DNA of 64,000 nucleotides from Bacteroidota bacterium (GTDB lineage Bacteria > Bacteroidota > Bacteroidia > AKYH767-A > OLB10), in assembly GCA_016699635.1 (NCBI GenBank), contig CP064983.1, positions 2,046,001 through 2,110,000 on the forward strand, given 5' to 3'. The translations under genes and the position numbers were made by a program. The number at the start of each line of letters is the position of its first letter. The stretch's first letter is position 1. The notes beneath the pieces were generated by a model. The model made no database searches, was not told the origin of the DNA, and was given only the letters and a program-made list of their open reading frames with translations. Below, piece after piece: positions 17,767 to 27,444 of this stretch.

Positions 17767-20138
17767 ATGTACGTAATTAAAAGAGACGGCAAAAAAGAGT
17801 CGGTAAAGTTTGATAAGATCACAGCAAGAATTCAAAAACTGTGTTATGGACTTGATCCGCATCATGTAAGTTCACTCAATGTTGCACAACGTGTAATTGA
17901 AGGTGTTTATGATGGTGTTACAACTTCAGAACTTGACAACCTTGCTGCAGAAGTAGCTGCAACCATGACGGTGAAGCATCCTGACTATGCTTTGCTGGCT
18001 TCACGTATTGCCATTTCAAACCTGCATAAGAACACAAAAAAATCTTTCAGCGAAACCATGAAAGATTTATACACCTACATTGATCCCAAGACAGGAAAAC
18101 AAGCACCATTACTTGCTGATGATGTTTGGGCTGTGATAGAAAAAAATGCAGAGCTTCTTGACAGTACTATTATTTATGATCGTGATTTTGGATATGATTT
18201 TTTTGGTTTCAAAACATTGGAGAAATCCTATCTGCTAAAATTAAACGGAAAAGTTGTTGAACGTCCGCAGCACATGCTCATGCGTGTGAGTGTTGGTATT
18301 CATAAAGAAGATATAGATGGGGCAATTGAAACCTACAACCTGATGAGTGAGCGTTGGTTTACACATGCTACACCAACTTTATTTAATGCAGGTACACCAA
18401 AGCCACAACTTTCAAGTTGCTTTTTGCTTACGATGAAAGGTGACAGTATTGATGGAATCTATGACACACTTAAACAAACTGCACTCATTTCACAGAGTGC
18501 CGGTGGTATTGGTCTGAGTATACATAATGTTCGTGCAACAGGTTCTTACATCAGAGGTACAAACGGAACATCCAATGGTATTGTTCCAATGCTGCGTGTT
18601 TTTAATGACACTGCCCGTTATGTAGATCAGGGTGGTGGAAAAAGAAAAGGTTCATTTGCAATTTATCTTGAGCCCTGGCATGCAGATATTTTTGAATTTC
18701 TAGACCTGAAAAAAAATCATGGTAAGGAAGAATTACGTGCACGTGATTTGTTCTACGCCATGTGGATTCCAGATTTGTTTATGAAACGTGTGGAGGCAGA
18801 AGGTGAGTGGAGTCTGTTTTGCCCGAATGAGTGTCCGGGTCTTGCCGACACCTACGGTGCAGAGTTTGAAATGCTTTACACAAAGTATGAAAGCGAAGGT
18901 CGTCAGCGTAAGACAATAAAAGCACGCGAACTGTGGAGTGCTATTCTTGAATCTCAAGTTGAGACGGGCACACCATACATGTTGTATAAAGATGCATGCA
19001 ATGAGAAGAGTAATCAGAAAAATCTGGGTACAATAAAAAGCTCCAACCTGTGTACAGAAATCATTGAGTACACTGCACCTGATGAAGTAGCTGTTTGTAA
19101 TCTGGCATCAATAGCATTACCACGTTTTGTAAACAATGGTGCATTTGATCATCAGAAATTGTTTGATATAACATACGTTGCTACAAAAAATCTGAATAAG
19201 ATTATTGACATAAATTATTATCCTGTTCCTGAAGCGCGCAACAGCAATCTTCGCCATAGACCTATAGGCCTGGGTGTGCAAGGTCTTGCTGATGCGTTTA
19301 TTTTATTGGGTTACCCTTTTGAGAGTGAAGAAGCACGTTTGCTGAATCGCGAAATATTTGAAACAATTTATTATGCGGCTCTAACAGCATCTAAAGATCT
19401 TGCTAAGATAAATGGACCTTACAGCAGCTATGAAGGTTCACCAATTTCTAAAGGTGAATTTCAGTTTGATATGTGGAATGTAAGACCAACTGACCGTTGG
19501 GAGTGGGATGTGCTGCGCGAAGAAATTTTAAAACATGGTGTTTATAATAGTTTGCTTTTAGCACCTATGCCAACGGCAAGTACGTCACAAATTTTGGGTA
19601 ACAACGAATGTTTTGAACCCTACACCAGCAACATTTACACACGCAGGGTGTTGAGTGGTGAGTTTATTGTTGTGAACAAACATTTGCTTCGCGATTTGGT
19701 AAAGTTGAATCTGTGGAACAGCGAAATAAAAAATAAAATTGTTGCAGCCAATGGCTCTGTTCAGGACATTGCTGAAATTCCTGAGAATATTAAAGAAATT
19801 TACAAAACAGTTTGGGAAATAAAGCAACGTGCAGTAATTGACATGGCTGCCGACCGTGGTGCATTTATTGATCAAAGTCAATCATTAAATCTTTTCATAC
19901 AAGACCCCAATTTTGCCAAACTAAGCAGTATGCATTTTTATGCCTGGAAAAAGGGATTAAAAACAGGCATGTACTATCTGCGAACTAAAGCAGCTACCGA
20001 TGCAATTAAATTTACCGTTGAAGGACACAGCAACCATAATATTGTAGCTACCACACAAACGGTAAGTAAGGAAGAGGCTAGTAAGAAATCAGTTGTAGCA
20101 TTGATAATAAAGATGACTGTTTGGCTTGCGGAAGTTGA
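17767..20138 (+). CDS. nrdA: Ribonucleotide reductase, class I alpha subunit (frameshifted at 3' end)
   Basis: Large subunit that reduces ribonucleotides and binds allosteric effectors. The N-terminal ATP-cone occupies residues 1-90 (MYVIKRDGKKESVKFDKI). Active-site elements are LSSCFLLTMKGDS, SNLCTEI (Asn-Cys-Glu), EVAVCNLASIALP and the radical-path GMYYLRT. A missing base near 20101-20104 diverts the uncorrected frame to a stop at 20163. Correcting it restores DNKDDCLACGS, with the C-terminal CxxC that re-reduces the active site, ending at 20138 (790 residues). Essential gene, so the break is almost certainly an error. Confidence 0.94.
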
Positions 20139-20188
20139 TAACTTAGGTTTTCAGTTTTTCTGACAGCACATTATTTCAAATTATTATT

Positions 20189-20196
20189 TATCTTTG
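20189..20196 (+). promoter_or_regulatory. Bacteroidota -7 element of the toxin-antitoxin operon
   Basis: TATCTTTG fits TAnnTTTG and lies 21 bases before the ATG at 20218. An in-frame TTG at 20194 lies inside this element, which argues against it as the start codon. Confidence 0.5.
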
Positions 20197-20217
20197 AAAT
20201 TGAAAATCAGAGATGAA

Positions 20218-20421
20218 ATGCTAATCGAGCGAACAAACAAAGAAATTATTATTAGGTTACCTTCAAACGTTGATACCGAAGGTCTGCAACGCTTAATTGA
20301 TTTTCTAACCTATAAAGAAGCCACTTCAAAGTCAAAAGCAAAACAATCTGAAGTTGATAAATTAGCAAAGGAGGCAAAGAAAGGTTGGTGGAAAAGGAAC
20401 CGAAGCAAATTAATCAAATGA
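20218..20421 (+). CDS. Putative antitoxin of a PIN toxin pair
   Basis: A 67-residue highly charged protein starting MLIERTNKEIIIRLPSNVDT, with a basic tail GWWKRNRSKLIK. The N-terminal strand IIIRLPSNV followed by a helix resembles short DNA-binding antitoxins, but I cannot assign a family. It precedes the PIN-domain gene by 11 bases on the same strand, the usual antitoxin-toxin order. It would be expected to bind its own promoter and block the toxin (inference). Confidence 0.65.
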   Translation: MLIERTNKEIIIRLPSNVDTEGLQRLIDFLTYKEATSKSKAKQSEVDKLAKEAKKGWWKRNRSKLIK

Positions 20422-20432
20422 AACGAATGTAA

Positions 20433-20921
20433 ATGCCTCAAAAGAGCAAAATTCGTGTTATTAAAATTGTTGTTGATACTAATATTATTTTTAATGTGTT
20501 ACTGAACACGAATGGGTTGATTGGTGAATTGTTGTTTAACTCAGAGGGTGTTTATGAATTTTACAGTTGTGATTATATGAGAAGCGAGATAGAGAAACAT
20601 TGGGCCAAATTAAAACGAATCTCAAAATTGACTGAACAGGAGCTTGATGAATCACGATTCCAAGTTTTTTCTAAAATAAATTTTATTAATGAGAAGTTAA
20701 TCCCTAGTAAAATATGGTTAACTACGCAAGCAATTGTAGAGAAAATAGATATTGATGATGCTGCTTTTGTCGCATTGTCAAAATACCTTAAAGGTGGTTT
20801 ATGGACAGGAGATAAAGTTTTACATAGTGGTTTAAGAAGTAAAAAATTTAAATCTGTGTTCAATACCACTGAGTTGAATAAGCATAGAGAATTGGCTTTA
20901 AGCAAGAAGTTAAATTTATGA
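20433..20921 (+). CDS. PIN domain ribonuclease toxin
   Basis: A 162-residue PIN-fold protein, probably an RNA-cleaving toxin. Acidic metal-binding residues are visible at Asp15 in VVDTNIIFNVLL, in IDIDDAAFVALSKYL, and in GLWTGDKVL. These give the typical D...D/E...D arrangement of four acidic residues for Mg2+. Downstream partner of the small gene at 20218. It lies between housekeeping nrdA and a gene on the other strand, consistent with a mobile two-gene module. Confidence 0.8.
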   Translation: MPQKSKIRVIKIVVDTNIIFNVLLNTNGLIGELLFNSEGVYEFYSCDYMRSEIEKHWAKLKRISKLTEQELDESRFQVFSKINFINEKLIPSKIWLTTQAIVEKIDIDDAAFVALSKYLKGGLWTGDKVLHSGLRSKKFKSVFNTTELNKHRELALSKKLNL

Positions 20922-20979
20922 ATTCAATTTCACGTTATTTGAAATTATATAATTTAAAAACACTTAACAACTACTATTA

Positions 20980-21519
20980 CTACCTCCACGCCATTTCCTG
21001 ACCGGAATATTGTTCTAAATCTAACAGCATAGTTTTTATTTTTTCCTCCCACTTCATTTGCATATACATGTCGTTGCCATGATTGGTTTGTCTGTCATAA
21101 TCGTCCTGCATACGCCTAAGCCTATTGATGTATTTTTTATAAATGCTTTCAGGATTGTGACGCGCAGTTTTCTTATTGTTTAATGCAAAATACTGACGTA
21201 ATAATCGCGCATGAATTTCAGAAATGTCAAAATGCATTTGTTCATGCGACAGAACTTCATCGTGCATGGAATGAGTATTTACCCACGATCTGCTTTTATC
21301 CATTTGTGCTTTTACTATAATGTCTAATCCGGCAGCGTTCTCCATATAGCTGAAGTAAATACCACTTGACGTAATTGCACCTGTTCGGCTATGTGGCAGA
21401 TTTCTTTTTTCAAAATCATCCCAGGTTAAACGTTTCTCTTGCCAGTCAACCAATTCCTGTGCAGAAGTGGTTGTTGCATAAGCTATCAATGCAATAAGAC
21501 AAATGGCTTGCCTGTTCAT
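20980..21519 (-). CDS. DUF922-like secreted putative metalloprotease
   Basis: A 179-residue protein with a signal peptide (MNRQAICLIALIAYATTTSAQ). The mature part has LTWDDFEKR near the start and HEQMHFDISEIHAR (from residue 92), an HExxH zinc signature in the arrangement seen in DUF922 proteins. This suggests a periplasmic zinc-dependent peptidase of unknown target; catalysis is inferred, not shown. It lies downstream of marR on the same strand with a hairpin between. Confidence 0.75.
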   Translation of the reverse strand: MNRQAICLIALIAYATTTSAQELVDWQEKRLTWDDFEKRNLPHSRTGAITSSGIYFSYMENAAGLDIIVKAQMDKSRSWVNTHSMHDEVLSHEQMHFDISEIHARLLRQYFALNNKKTARHNPESIYKKYINRLRRMQDDYDRQTNHGNDMYMQMKWEEKIKTMLLDLEQYSGQEMAWR

Positions 21520-21524
21520 ATAAA

Positions 21525-21546
21525 CATCGTTTTACCGAGAACGATG
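21525..21546 (-). terminator. Hairpin between marR and the DUF922-like gene
   Basis: CATCGTT / AACGATG, a 7-base stem with an 8-base loop, followed on the minus strand by TTTATA. Could be a weak terminator after marR or a 5' structure of the downstream gene. Confidence 0.4.
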
Positions 21547-21607
21547 AATTATTTGACTTATTACTTAAGAGAAATACTTACATATTGAACTTTAACCGTA
21601 ATTCAGA

Positions 21608-22081
21608 TTAATGATATGGATTAAATTCCGGCCAATGAAGGTTTATGAGTCTGGCAGTTGTTTCTTTGTAATTCAAAAATGCCTTTTTGCCGATAGCTTT
21701 TTCATAATGTGATTCTAATTGTAGCATTACATCTTTTGTTTCATTAACCATGTCACGACCTTTAGCAGTAAGTTTAAGTAAAGCACTGCGGTTATCCTCA
21801 GGATGCGTTGTAACCTGAATCAGTTTCATTTCTACTAGTTCTTTTACAATTCTGCTCATGGCCTGCTTACTGACTTTGGCGGCAGCAGCAATTTCTTTGT
21901 TTGTCTTACCGTTTTCATTAATATTCATCAACACTGCAAAATATGATATTTTAAACTGAGGATAACCCCGTTCTGCAAGTCCTGCCGTAGCCCATTCGTC
22001 AAATGCGCGCTTATATATAGAAATTAAGCGTCCGATATTAAACCTTGCATGTTGGGTAATATCTTTTTTCTTTCCTGCCAT
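21608..22081 (-). CDS. MarR family transcriptional regulator
   Basis: Winged helix-turn-helix dimeric repressor, 157 residues from the ATG at 22081 (MAGKKKDITQHARFNIGRL). The DNA-binding part is KTNKEIAAAAKVSKQAMSRIVKEL, followed by the wing THPEDNRSALLKLTAKG. An upstream in-frame start at 22108 would fall in the promoter and is unlikely. It is divergent from an EmrAB-TolC efflux operon with a perfect palindrome between them, so it most likely represses the pump and itself until a toxic ligand binds. Confidence 0.93.
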   Translation of the reverse strand: MAGKKKDITQHARFNIGRLISIYKRAFDEWATAGLAERGYPQFKISYFAVLMNINENGKTNKEIAAAAKVSKQAMSRIVKELVEMKLIQVTTHPEDNRSALLKLTAKGRDMVNETKDVMLQLESHYEKAIGKKAFLNYKETTARLINLHWPEFNPYH

Positions 22082-22110
22082 GGTGCAAAAATAAAAAAAA
22101 GTCAACACAC

Positions 22111-22141
22111 TTGACTATATAGTCAACAATGTTTACTTTTG
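22111..22141 (+). promoter_or_regulatory. MarR operator overlapping the efflux promoter
   Basis: A perfect 16-base palindrome TTGACTATATAGTCAA (22111-22126). Its TTG lies exactly 20 bases before a TACTTTTG -7 element (22134-22141), the standard spacing of a Bacteroidota promoter. A repressor bound to the palindrome would cover the -33 box. A further GTCAAC half-site lies at 22101-22106. On the minus strand TATTTTTG (about 22085-22092) may be the -7 of marR. Confidence 0.75.
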
Positions 22142-22160
22142 GCGCCCAATTCAAAAAAAT

Positions 22161-23203
22161 ATGGAAACTCCGGAACAGGATAAAAAGAAAATCAGTCCGC
22201 TATTTGTCATTGCTATTATAGTAATTGCTGTAGCTGTTTTTTTTTAGGCGTTAAAAATCTGATTCATAACCTCAGGTATGAGATCACGGACAATGCACAA
22301 ATTGAAGCTGCCGGTGTTCCTGTTATCAGTCGCGTCAGTGGTTATGTTGACAGTCTGAATGTTGCAGACTTTAGTCAGGTTAAAGAAGGTATGCCATTAG
22401 TAAGTATTGATTCAAGAGAATTTGTATTAGCAGTACAACAAGCAGAAGCAGATGTGCAAAGTGCAGAAGCAGAATTGTTGAATGCAGAAGCAGGCAAGAA
22501 GAATGCAGAAGCAGCACTGCAGGTAGCAAAAACCAACAGAGATTTGCAAAAGATTAAAACAGATAAGGCAATATCAGATTTTAATCGCGATAAAGCACTA
22601 TATAATGATGGGAGTATTACACAAAAACAAATAGATGATAGCAGGACTAACATGGAGGCCATGCAGAAAGCATTAGATGTAACTTCTGATCAGATAAAAG
22701 TTGCAGTGGCACAACAGGCAACAGCACAAGCAATGGTGAAGCGTGCCGATGCGCTAAAGGAAACTAGAAAGGCAATGTTGGATCAGGCAAAACTCAGACT
22801 TTCATATTGTAATATTTCAGCACCTGCAACCGGTAAAACAGGTAAATGCAACATCAATACAGGACAGTTTTTACAAGCAGGACAAATTTTGTTTACAATA
22901 GTTAACAACGAAAAATTTTGGGTGATTGCAAATTTTAAAGAAACACAACTTAAAAGTTTAAAAGAAGGCGGTGAAGCTAATCTTATAGTTGATGGATTTC
23001 CTGATAAAAAAATTACTGGGCGTATAGCATCATTAAGTGAAGCTACCGGAGCTCGCTTTGCACTATTACCTCCTGACAATGCTACAGGAAATTTTGTGAA
23101 AGTGACGCAGCGTGTTCCTGTAAAAATTGAGATAGAGAATTTTAATGAGTATAAAAATCTTCTTCGTGCAGGAATGAGTGTTACCGTTGAAGTGAAAAAA
23201 TGA
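22161..23203 (+). CDS. emrA: EmrA/HlyD-type membrane fusion protein (frameshifted)
   Basis: Periplasmic adaptor of a tripartite drug-efflux pump. The N-terminal membrane anchor (LFVIAIIVIAVAVFF, about residues 14-30) is followed by the biotinyl-lipoyl entry strand ASGYVDSLNV-like VISRVSGYVDSL. A long alanine/glutamine-rich coiled coil and a beta-barrel domain with FWVIANFKETQL follow. A missing base in the nine-T run at 22237-22245 cuts the anchor from the rest; the corrected protein is 347 residues from the ATG at 22161. Its end overlaps emrB by ATGA. Confidence 0.9.
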
Positions 23204-24789
23204 CAGAGCCTACCTCATACCCATCAGGTTTTAAAAGAACAGTCATTGTTCTGACTACTATTTCAGCAGCCATAATGGAGTTGATTGACACCTCTATTGT
23301 CAATGTAGGCCTGACAGACATAAGCGGTAGTCTGGGTGCTACAATCGAAGATACTTCCTGGTTAATTACTGCTTATGCTATTGCAAATGTCATCATCATT
23401 CCACTAACAGGTTTTTTAGCAAAGTATTTCGGAAGAAAGAATTATTATCTGGCAAGCATGGTAATTTTTACTGTTGCTTCCTACCTCTGTGGCGAATCTG
23501 ACTCACTTATTGAATTAATAGCATGGCGTTTTGTTCAGGGTATTGGCGGTGGTGCATTGTTGTCAACATCACAAAGTATTTTGTTTGATGCTTATCAACC
23601 GGAAAAGCGTGCTATGGCATCTGCCATGTTCGGAATGGGAATTGTACTTGGTCCAACAATTGGCCCTACGCTTGGTGGTTATATTATGGAACATTCAAGT
23701 TGGCCATTGATATTTTTTATAAACATCCCCTTTGGCATTGTTGCAGTATTACTTACCTGGCTTTATATTGACCGCAGACCTGAAGAAATCAACATCAATA
23801 GAAAGGAAATTCATATAGACTATACAGGAATTCTGTTGTTGGCAATTGGTGTTAGTTCTTTGCAGTATGTTCTTGAACGCGGACAAACAGAGGATTGGTT
23901 TAACAGTAGTGACATTGTTTACCTTAGTATTCTTTCCGTTTTCGGAATTGGATTTTTTATCTGGCATGAACTACGTCATCCTCATCCTGCTATAGATTTA
24001 CGAATCATTCAAAACAGGAATTTGTTTGCCAGTAATGTCTTAACCTTTGTCTGTGGCTTCGGGCTGTTTGGCTCTGTTTTTATCTTTCCTGTTCTTGTTC
24101 AACGTGTATTAGGATATACGCCAATGGAAGCAGGACTTGGTATTGTGCCCGGAGCAATTGCAGCAATTTGTATGATGCCTTTTATCGGTAAAGGTTTAAG
24201 TAGCGGCATAAGGCCAATTTATTTTGTAATGACTGGATTTGTAATTTTTATTTTGCATGGTTACTTTTCATCATTAGCCAATCTAGATTCTTCACGCCAG
24301 TGGTTTATTGTACCTCAGATAATGCGTGGTGTTGGAACTTCATTCCTTATGGTACCTTTAATCAATCAGGCTGTCATTGGAATTTCTCCTCAGAAAATGC
24401 CTTATGCAATTTCATTAACCAACATGTTGCGGCAATTAGGTGGATCGTTTGGTATTGCTATTATGAATACTTATGTCGCACAACGTGTAGTAATACACAG
24501 AACTGATTTGGTAGCTAATTTAACAGCTTATGATCCTGAAACTACGGAAAGACTGAATCAAGTTGCAGCTTTTACAATGAGTAAGGGCTACTCTCCGCAG
24601 CAGGCAACACAGGCAGGTTATCAGATTCTCGAAGGCACTTTAACAAAGCAGAGTTATCTTCATGCATATTTAGATGGCTTTTTATTGATTAGTGTATTCC
24701 TCATTTGTGCCATGCCATTTATATTTCTTTTAGATACAAAAAAACAATCGGCAGCTACACTTGCAAAAGTTGCTGAAGAAGCTCATTAA
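23200..24789 (+). CDS. emrB: EmrB/QacA (DHA2) multidrug transporter
   Basis: Inner-membrane drug:proton antiporter of the major facilitator superfamily, 529 residues with 14 predicted membrane segments. Motif A is TGFLAKYFGRKNYY between segments 2 and 3. The motif-C-like segment GMGIVLGPTIGPTLGGY in segment 5 is typical of drug exporters. The substrate cannot be told. Second gene of the MarR-controlled operon, translationally coupled to emrA. Confidence 0.94.
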   Translation: MTEPTSYPSGFKRTVIVLTTISAAIMELIDTSIVNVGLTDISGSLGATIEDTSWLITAYAIANVIIIPLTGFLAKYFGRKNYYLASMVIFTVASYLCGESDSLIELIAWRFVQGIGGGALLSTSQSILFDAYQPEKRAMASAMFGMGIVLGPTIGPTLGGYIMEHSSWPLIFFINIPFGIVAVLLTWLYIDRRPEEININRKEIHIDYTGILLLAIGVSSLQYVLERGQTEDWFNSSDIVYLSILSVFGIGFFIWHELRHPHPAIDLRIIQNRNLFASNVLTFVCGFGLFGSVFIFPVLVQRVLGYTPMEAGLGIVPGAIAAICMMPFIGKGLSSGIRPIYFVMTGFVIFILHGYFSSLANLDSSRQWFIVPQIMRGVGTSFLMVPLINQAVIGISPQKMPYAISLTNMLRQLGGSFGIAIMNTYVAQRVVIHRTDLVANLTAYDPETTERLNQVAAFTMSKGYSPQQATQAGYQILEGTLTKQSYLHAYLDGFLLISVFLICAMPFIFLLDTKKQSAATLAKVAEEAH

Positions 24790-24798
24790 AATAAAAAT

Positions 24799-26100
24799 AT
24801 GTTGACAAGGAAAATGATTATAACAGTGCTGGCTGGTTTGATACCAACAATAGTAAAAGCTCAGCCAAACATCAACAGTGATTTAAAATCATTGATTCAA
24901 AAATCAATTGCCTACTTCCCTAAGTTAAAAGAAGCAGAGTTGGGTTTGCAGGCAGGAAAAGAAAAATTGGAAATAGCCAAGTCGGCTTATTACCCAAATG
25001 TTATGCTCAATGCAGGATATAATTATATTGATCCTGTAAGTAGCGTTTCCTTTCCTGTTGCTCCCGGTGTGACGAGAGCTATGCAGTTTCAGCCGTACAA
25101 TAATTATGCGGCAACAGCGGGATTTACTTATCCGGTGATAGATTTCGGACGCGCCTGGTTTTTTGTAAAAAAATCTAATGAGGAATTGGAACAGAGTAAA
25201 CTTAATATAGAACTTAGTAAGTCACAACTTGCAGCACAGATAGCTTCTGTTTATTACAGTATGGCTTATCTTTCAAAGGCTGTAGCAATCGAAGATACAG
25301 TGTTACATGCCATGCATTCTTATCAGAGTGTTGTTATTAGTAGGTTGAGAAATGGTGATGCATTAGTACTTGATTCAATAACCACCGGTAGTGCCATTAG
25401 CGAAGAAGAAAACCGAAAGTTATCACTTCAGAATTTATTGACAAAACAAATAGCGCTTTTACAATACACAACCAATGACACAGCAATAGTCTTACCGGAA
25501 AAATTTGATTTTCCACAATGGTACATAGGTGATGATACCACAAGTCAGATTCAATCAAGTTTTGAATACAAAATAATTGATAGTAAACTTAAAGCACAGC
25601 AGTTTGATATTAAGATGAATCGGTCAAATCTTTTTCCTGTGGTTAGTGTTAATGCAGGTATGGGTTATAGAAATGGATATCAACCGGATATTGAAAAAAT
25701 GATTTTTGGTACACAAGCAGGATTAAGTATTTCGGCTCCCATTTTTTACGGTAATAAAGCAAGAAATAGTATAAAACTTTCAAAACTTTATTTGAAGCAA
25801 CTGCAACAATCGCAAGAGAATGTTAGTAGCACATTCAGAAAAGATGTAAGCAATGTCAGGAGTGATATATCAACACTTGAAGCACAAATTGTAAACGCAA
25901 ACAGACAGGTATTGCAGTCGCGTACTGCTGTGGAATTAGCGCAGTCGCGCTATCGTAATGGACTGGTAACTTATACCGATGTATTAAATGCTTTGGCAAA
26001 CAGACAACGTGCTGAATTGTCTAAGTTAAATCTTGAATATCAACTTTGTCTGGCACGTATAGAACTGGCAAGAATTACAGGAGTAGCTTATTATGAATAA
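24799..26100 (+). CDS. TolC-family outer membrane efflux protein
   Basis: Outer-membrane channel of the same pump, 433 residues with a signal peptide (MLTRKMIITVLAGLIPTIVKAQ). The two repeated coiled-coil halves are visible, each ending with a run like SRYRNGLVTYTDVLNALANR, the usual TolC signature. Nine bases after emrB, so it completes an EmrA-EmrB-TolC operon under the MarR operator. Confidence 0.92.
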   Translation: MLTRKMIITVLAGLIPTIVKAQPNINSDLKSLIQKSIAYFPKLKEAELGLQAGKEKLEIAKSAYYPNVMLNAGYNYIDPVSSVSFPVAPGVTRAMQFQPYNNYAATAGFTYPVIDFGRAWFFVKKSNEELEQSKLNIELSKSQLAAQIASVYYSMAYLSKAVAIEDTVLHAMHSYQSVVISRLRNGDALVLDSITTGSAISEEENRKLSLQNLLTKQIALLQYTTNDTAIVLPEKFDFPQWYIGDDTTSQIQSSFEYKIIDSKLKAQQFDIKMNRSNLFPVVSVNAGMGYRNGYQPDIEKMIFGTQAGLSISAPIFYGNKARNSIKLSKLYLKQLQQSQENVSSTFRKDVSNVRSDISTLEAQIVNANRQVLQSRTAVELAQSRYRNGLVTYTDVLNALANRQRAELSKLNLEYQLCLARIELARITGVAYYE

Positions 26101-26203
26101 AAATAACTTTCTTCGAAGGTATAAATAGGCTTTTTAGACAAAAAATTGTTAAAAAGTTAATTTTTAAGGGGAAACAACCCTTTACTTTTTAGTGATAAAT
26201 ATA

Positions 26204-26211
26204 TACTTTTG
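26204..26211 (+). promoter_or_regulatory. Candidate -7 element of the cyanophycinase gene
   Basis: TACTTTTG fits TAnnTTTG and lies 55 bases upstream of the cyanophycinase ATG. No convincing -33 box at the usual spacing. Confidence 0.45.
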
Positions 26212-26266
26212 ACTTTCAAATTTTTTAATACCATTTTTTGGGGCGGGGGATAACTCAAATCAATAA

Positions 26267-27142
26267 ATGAATAAACCAAAAGGAAAACTTATTGCCATTG
26301 GTGGCAATGAAGATAAAGGAACAGAGTCCGAACCTAATTTTGAACAGAAGAATAACTTAAACTTTTTTGCTTTACAAATTCTTAGCCGCATCTGTCAGGA
26401 AATGGGAGGAAAAAATGCTAAGATTGAAGTCATCACCAGTGCCAGCAGCATCCCTGTTGAAGTTGGTGAAAACTACATTGATGCATTCGGTAAGTTAGGA
26501 TGTACTAATGTAAATGTGATGGACATTCGCAACAGAGAAGATGCAACAAAATCAGAATATATTGAAAGAATAAAAAAGTGTGATGGGGTAATGATGACGG
26601 GAGGAAATCAATTACGACTCAGTACCATTTTTGGCGGAACAGAGATTCTTGAGATTATACAGCACAGATATCAACATGAAAATTTTGTAATTGCAGGTAC
26701 CAGTGCCGGTGCTATGGCTATGAGTAATACCATGATTTATCAGGGTAGCAGTTCAGGTGCTTTAATTAAAGGTGAGGTGAAAATTACTACAGGACTTGCA
26801 TTGATGGGCGATGTTATTATTGATTCTCATTTCGATAAACGTGGGCGATTTGGCCGACTTGCACAGGCAGTAGCAAGTAACCCAAGTTGTATTGGTATCG
26901 GTCTTGGAGAAGATACAGGAGTACTGCTCACTGAAGGTCATTTGCTCGAAATTATAGGTTCGGGATTGGTTATATTAATTGACGGGCATCAGATTCGCCA
27001 CAACAATATTGCCGACCTTCAGGATGGTGTGCCCATAAGCATTGAAAATCTGATTGTTCATGTACTCACAAAAGGTAATTGTTACGACCTGAAAAGCAGA
27101 AAATTTTATTCTGAATTGGTCAAAGAAAGCAAACCTGCATAG
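26267..27142 (+). CDS. cphB: Cyanophycinase (peptidase S51)
   Basis: Serine exopeptidase that cuts cyanophycin (multi-L-arginyl-poly-L-aspartate) into beta-Asp-Arg dipeptides. The nucleophile is Ser146 in AGTSAGAMAMS. MMTGGNQLRLS and the late HFDKRGRFGRL segment (His, Asp, Arg) agree with the family. The length of 291 residues is normal and no signal peptide is present, so it acts on intracellular polymer. The usual partner, cyanophycin synthetase, is not in this window on either side. Confidence 0.9.
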   Translation: MNKPKGKLIAIGGNEDKGTESEPNFEQKNNLNFFALQILSRICQEMGGKNAKIEVITSASSIPVEVGENYIDAFGKLGCTNVNVMDIRNREDATKSEYIERIKKCDGVMMTGGNQLRLSTIFGGTEILEIIQHRYQHENFVIAGTSAGAMAMSNTMIYQGSSSGALIKGEVKITTGLALMGDVIIDSHFDKRGRFGRLAQAVASNPSCIGIGLGEDTGVLLTEGHLLEIIGSGLVILIDGHQIRHNNIADLQDGVPISIENLIVHVLTKGNCYDLKSRKFYSELVKESKPA

Positions 27143-27266
27143 TTGAATTTCATTTCTTCTTACATCTTTCTTACAACACAATATTATTGGCATGGCTATT
27201 GAAATGTTTAAGGCATAACAATAATCTTCATTTGCTTATGGTCTAAAACAAAAGTGAACCTCAAAT

Positions 27267-27304
27267 AAAAGCAACCGGTATGTGCCAACATCGGTTGCTT
27301 TTTC
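27267..27304 (+). terminator. Intrinsic terminator after cyanophycinase
   Basis: GCAACCG (27271-27277) pairs with CGGTTGC (27292-27298), with flanking A's pairing to the T-run that follows. It lies 125 bases past the cyanophycinase stop. Confidence 0.75.
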
Positions 27305-27444
27305 ATTTTAGGGCATGCACATCTCTGAAAGTCACATGGGTTTTTGTTATTAACAAACAAAGAATTTTTGAATCGTTTTATTAATTTTACATGCCACAAT
27401 AGCCAAACCGGTTATTGGATTCAAAATTCATACTCAGTTTTTTC

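Noticed and set aside
20194..20217. TTG start adding eight residues to the antitoxin
   Set aside because: The TTG lies inside the TATCTTTG promoter element; the ATG at 20218 is better. The same reasoning rejects TTG starts at 39922 and 47944.
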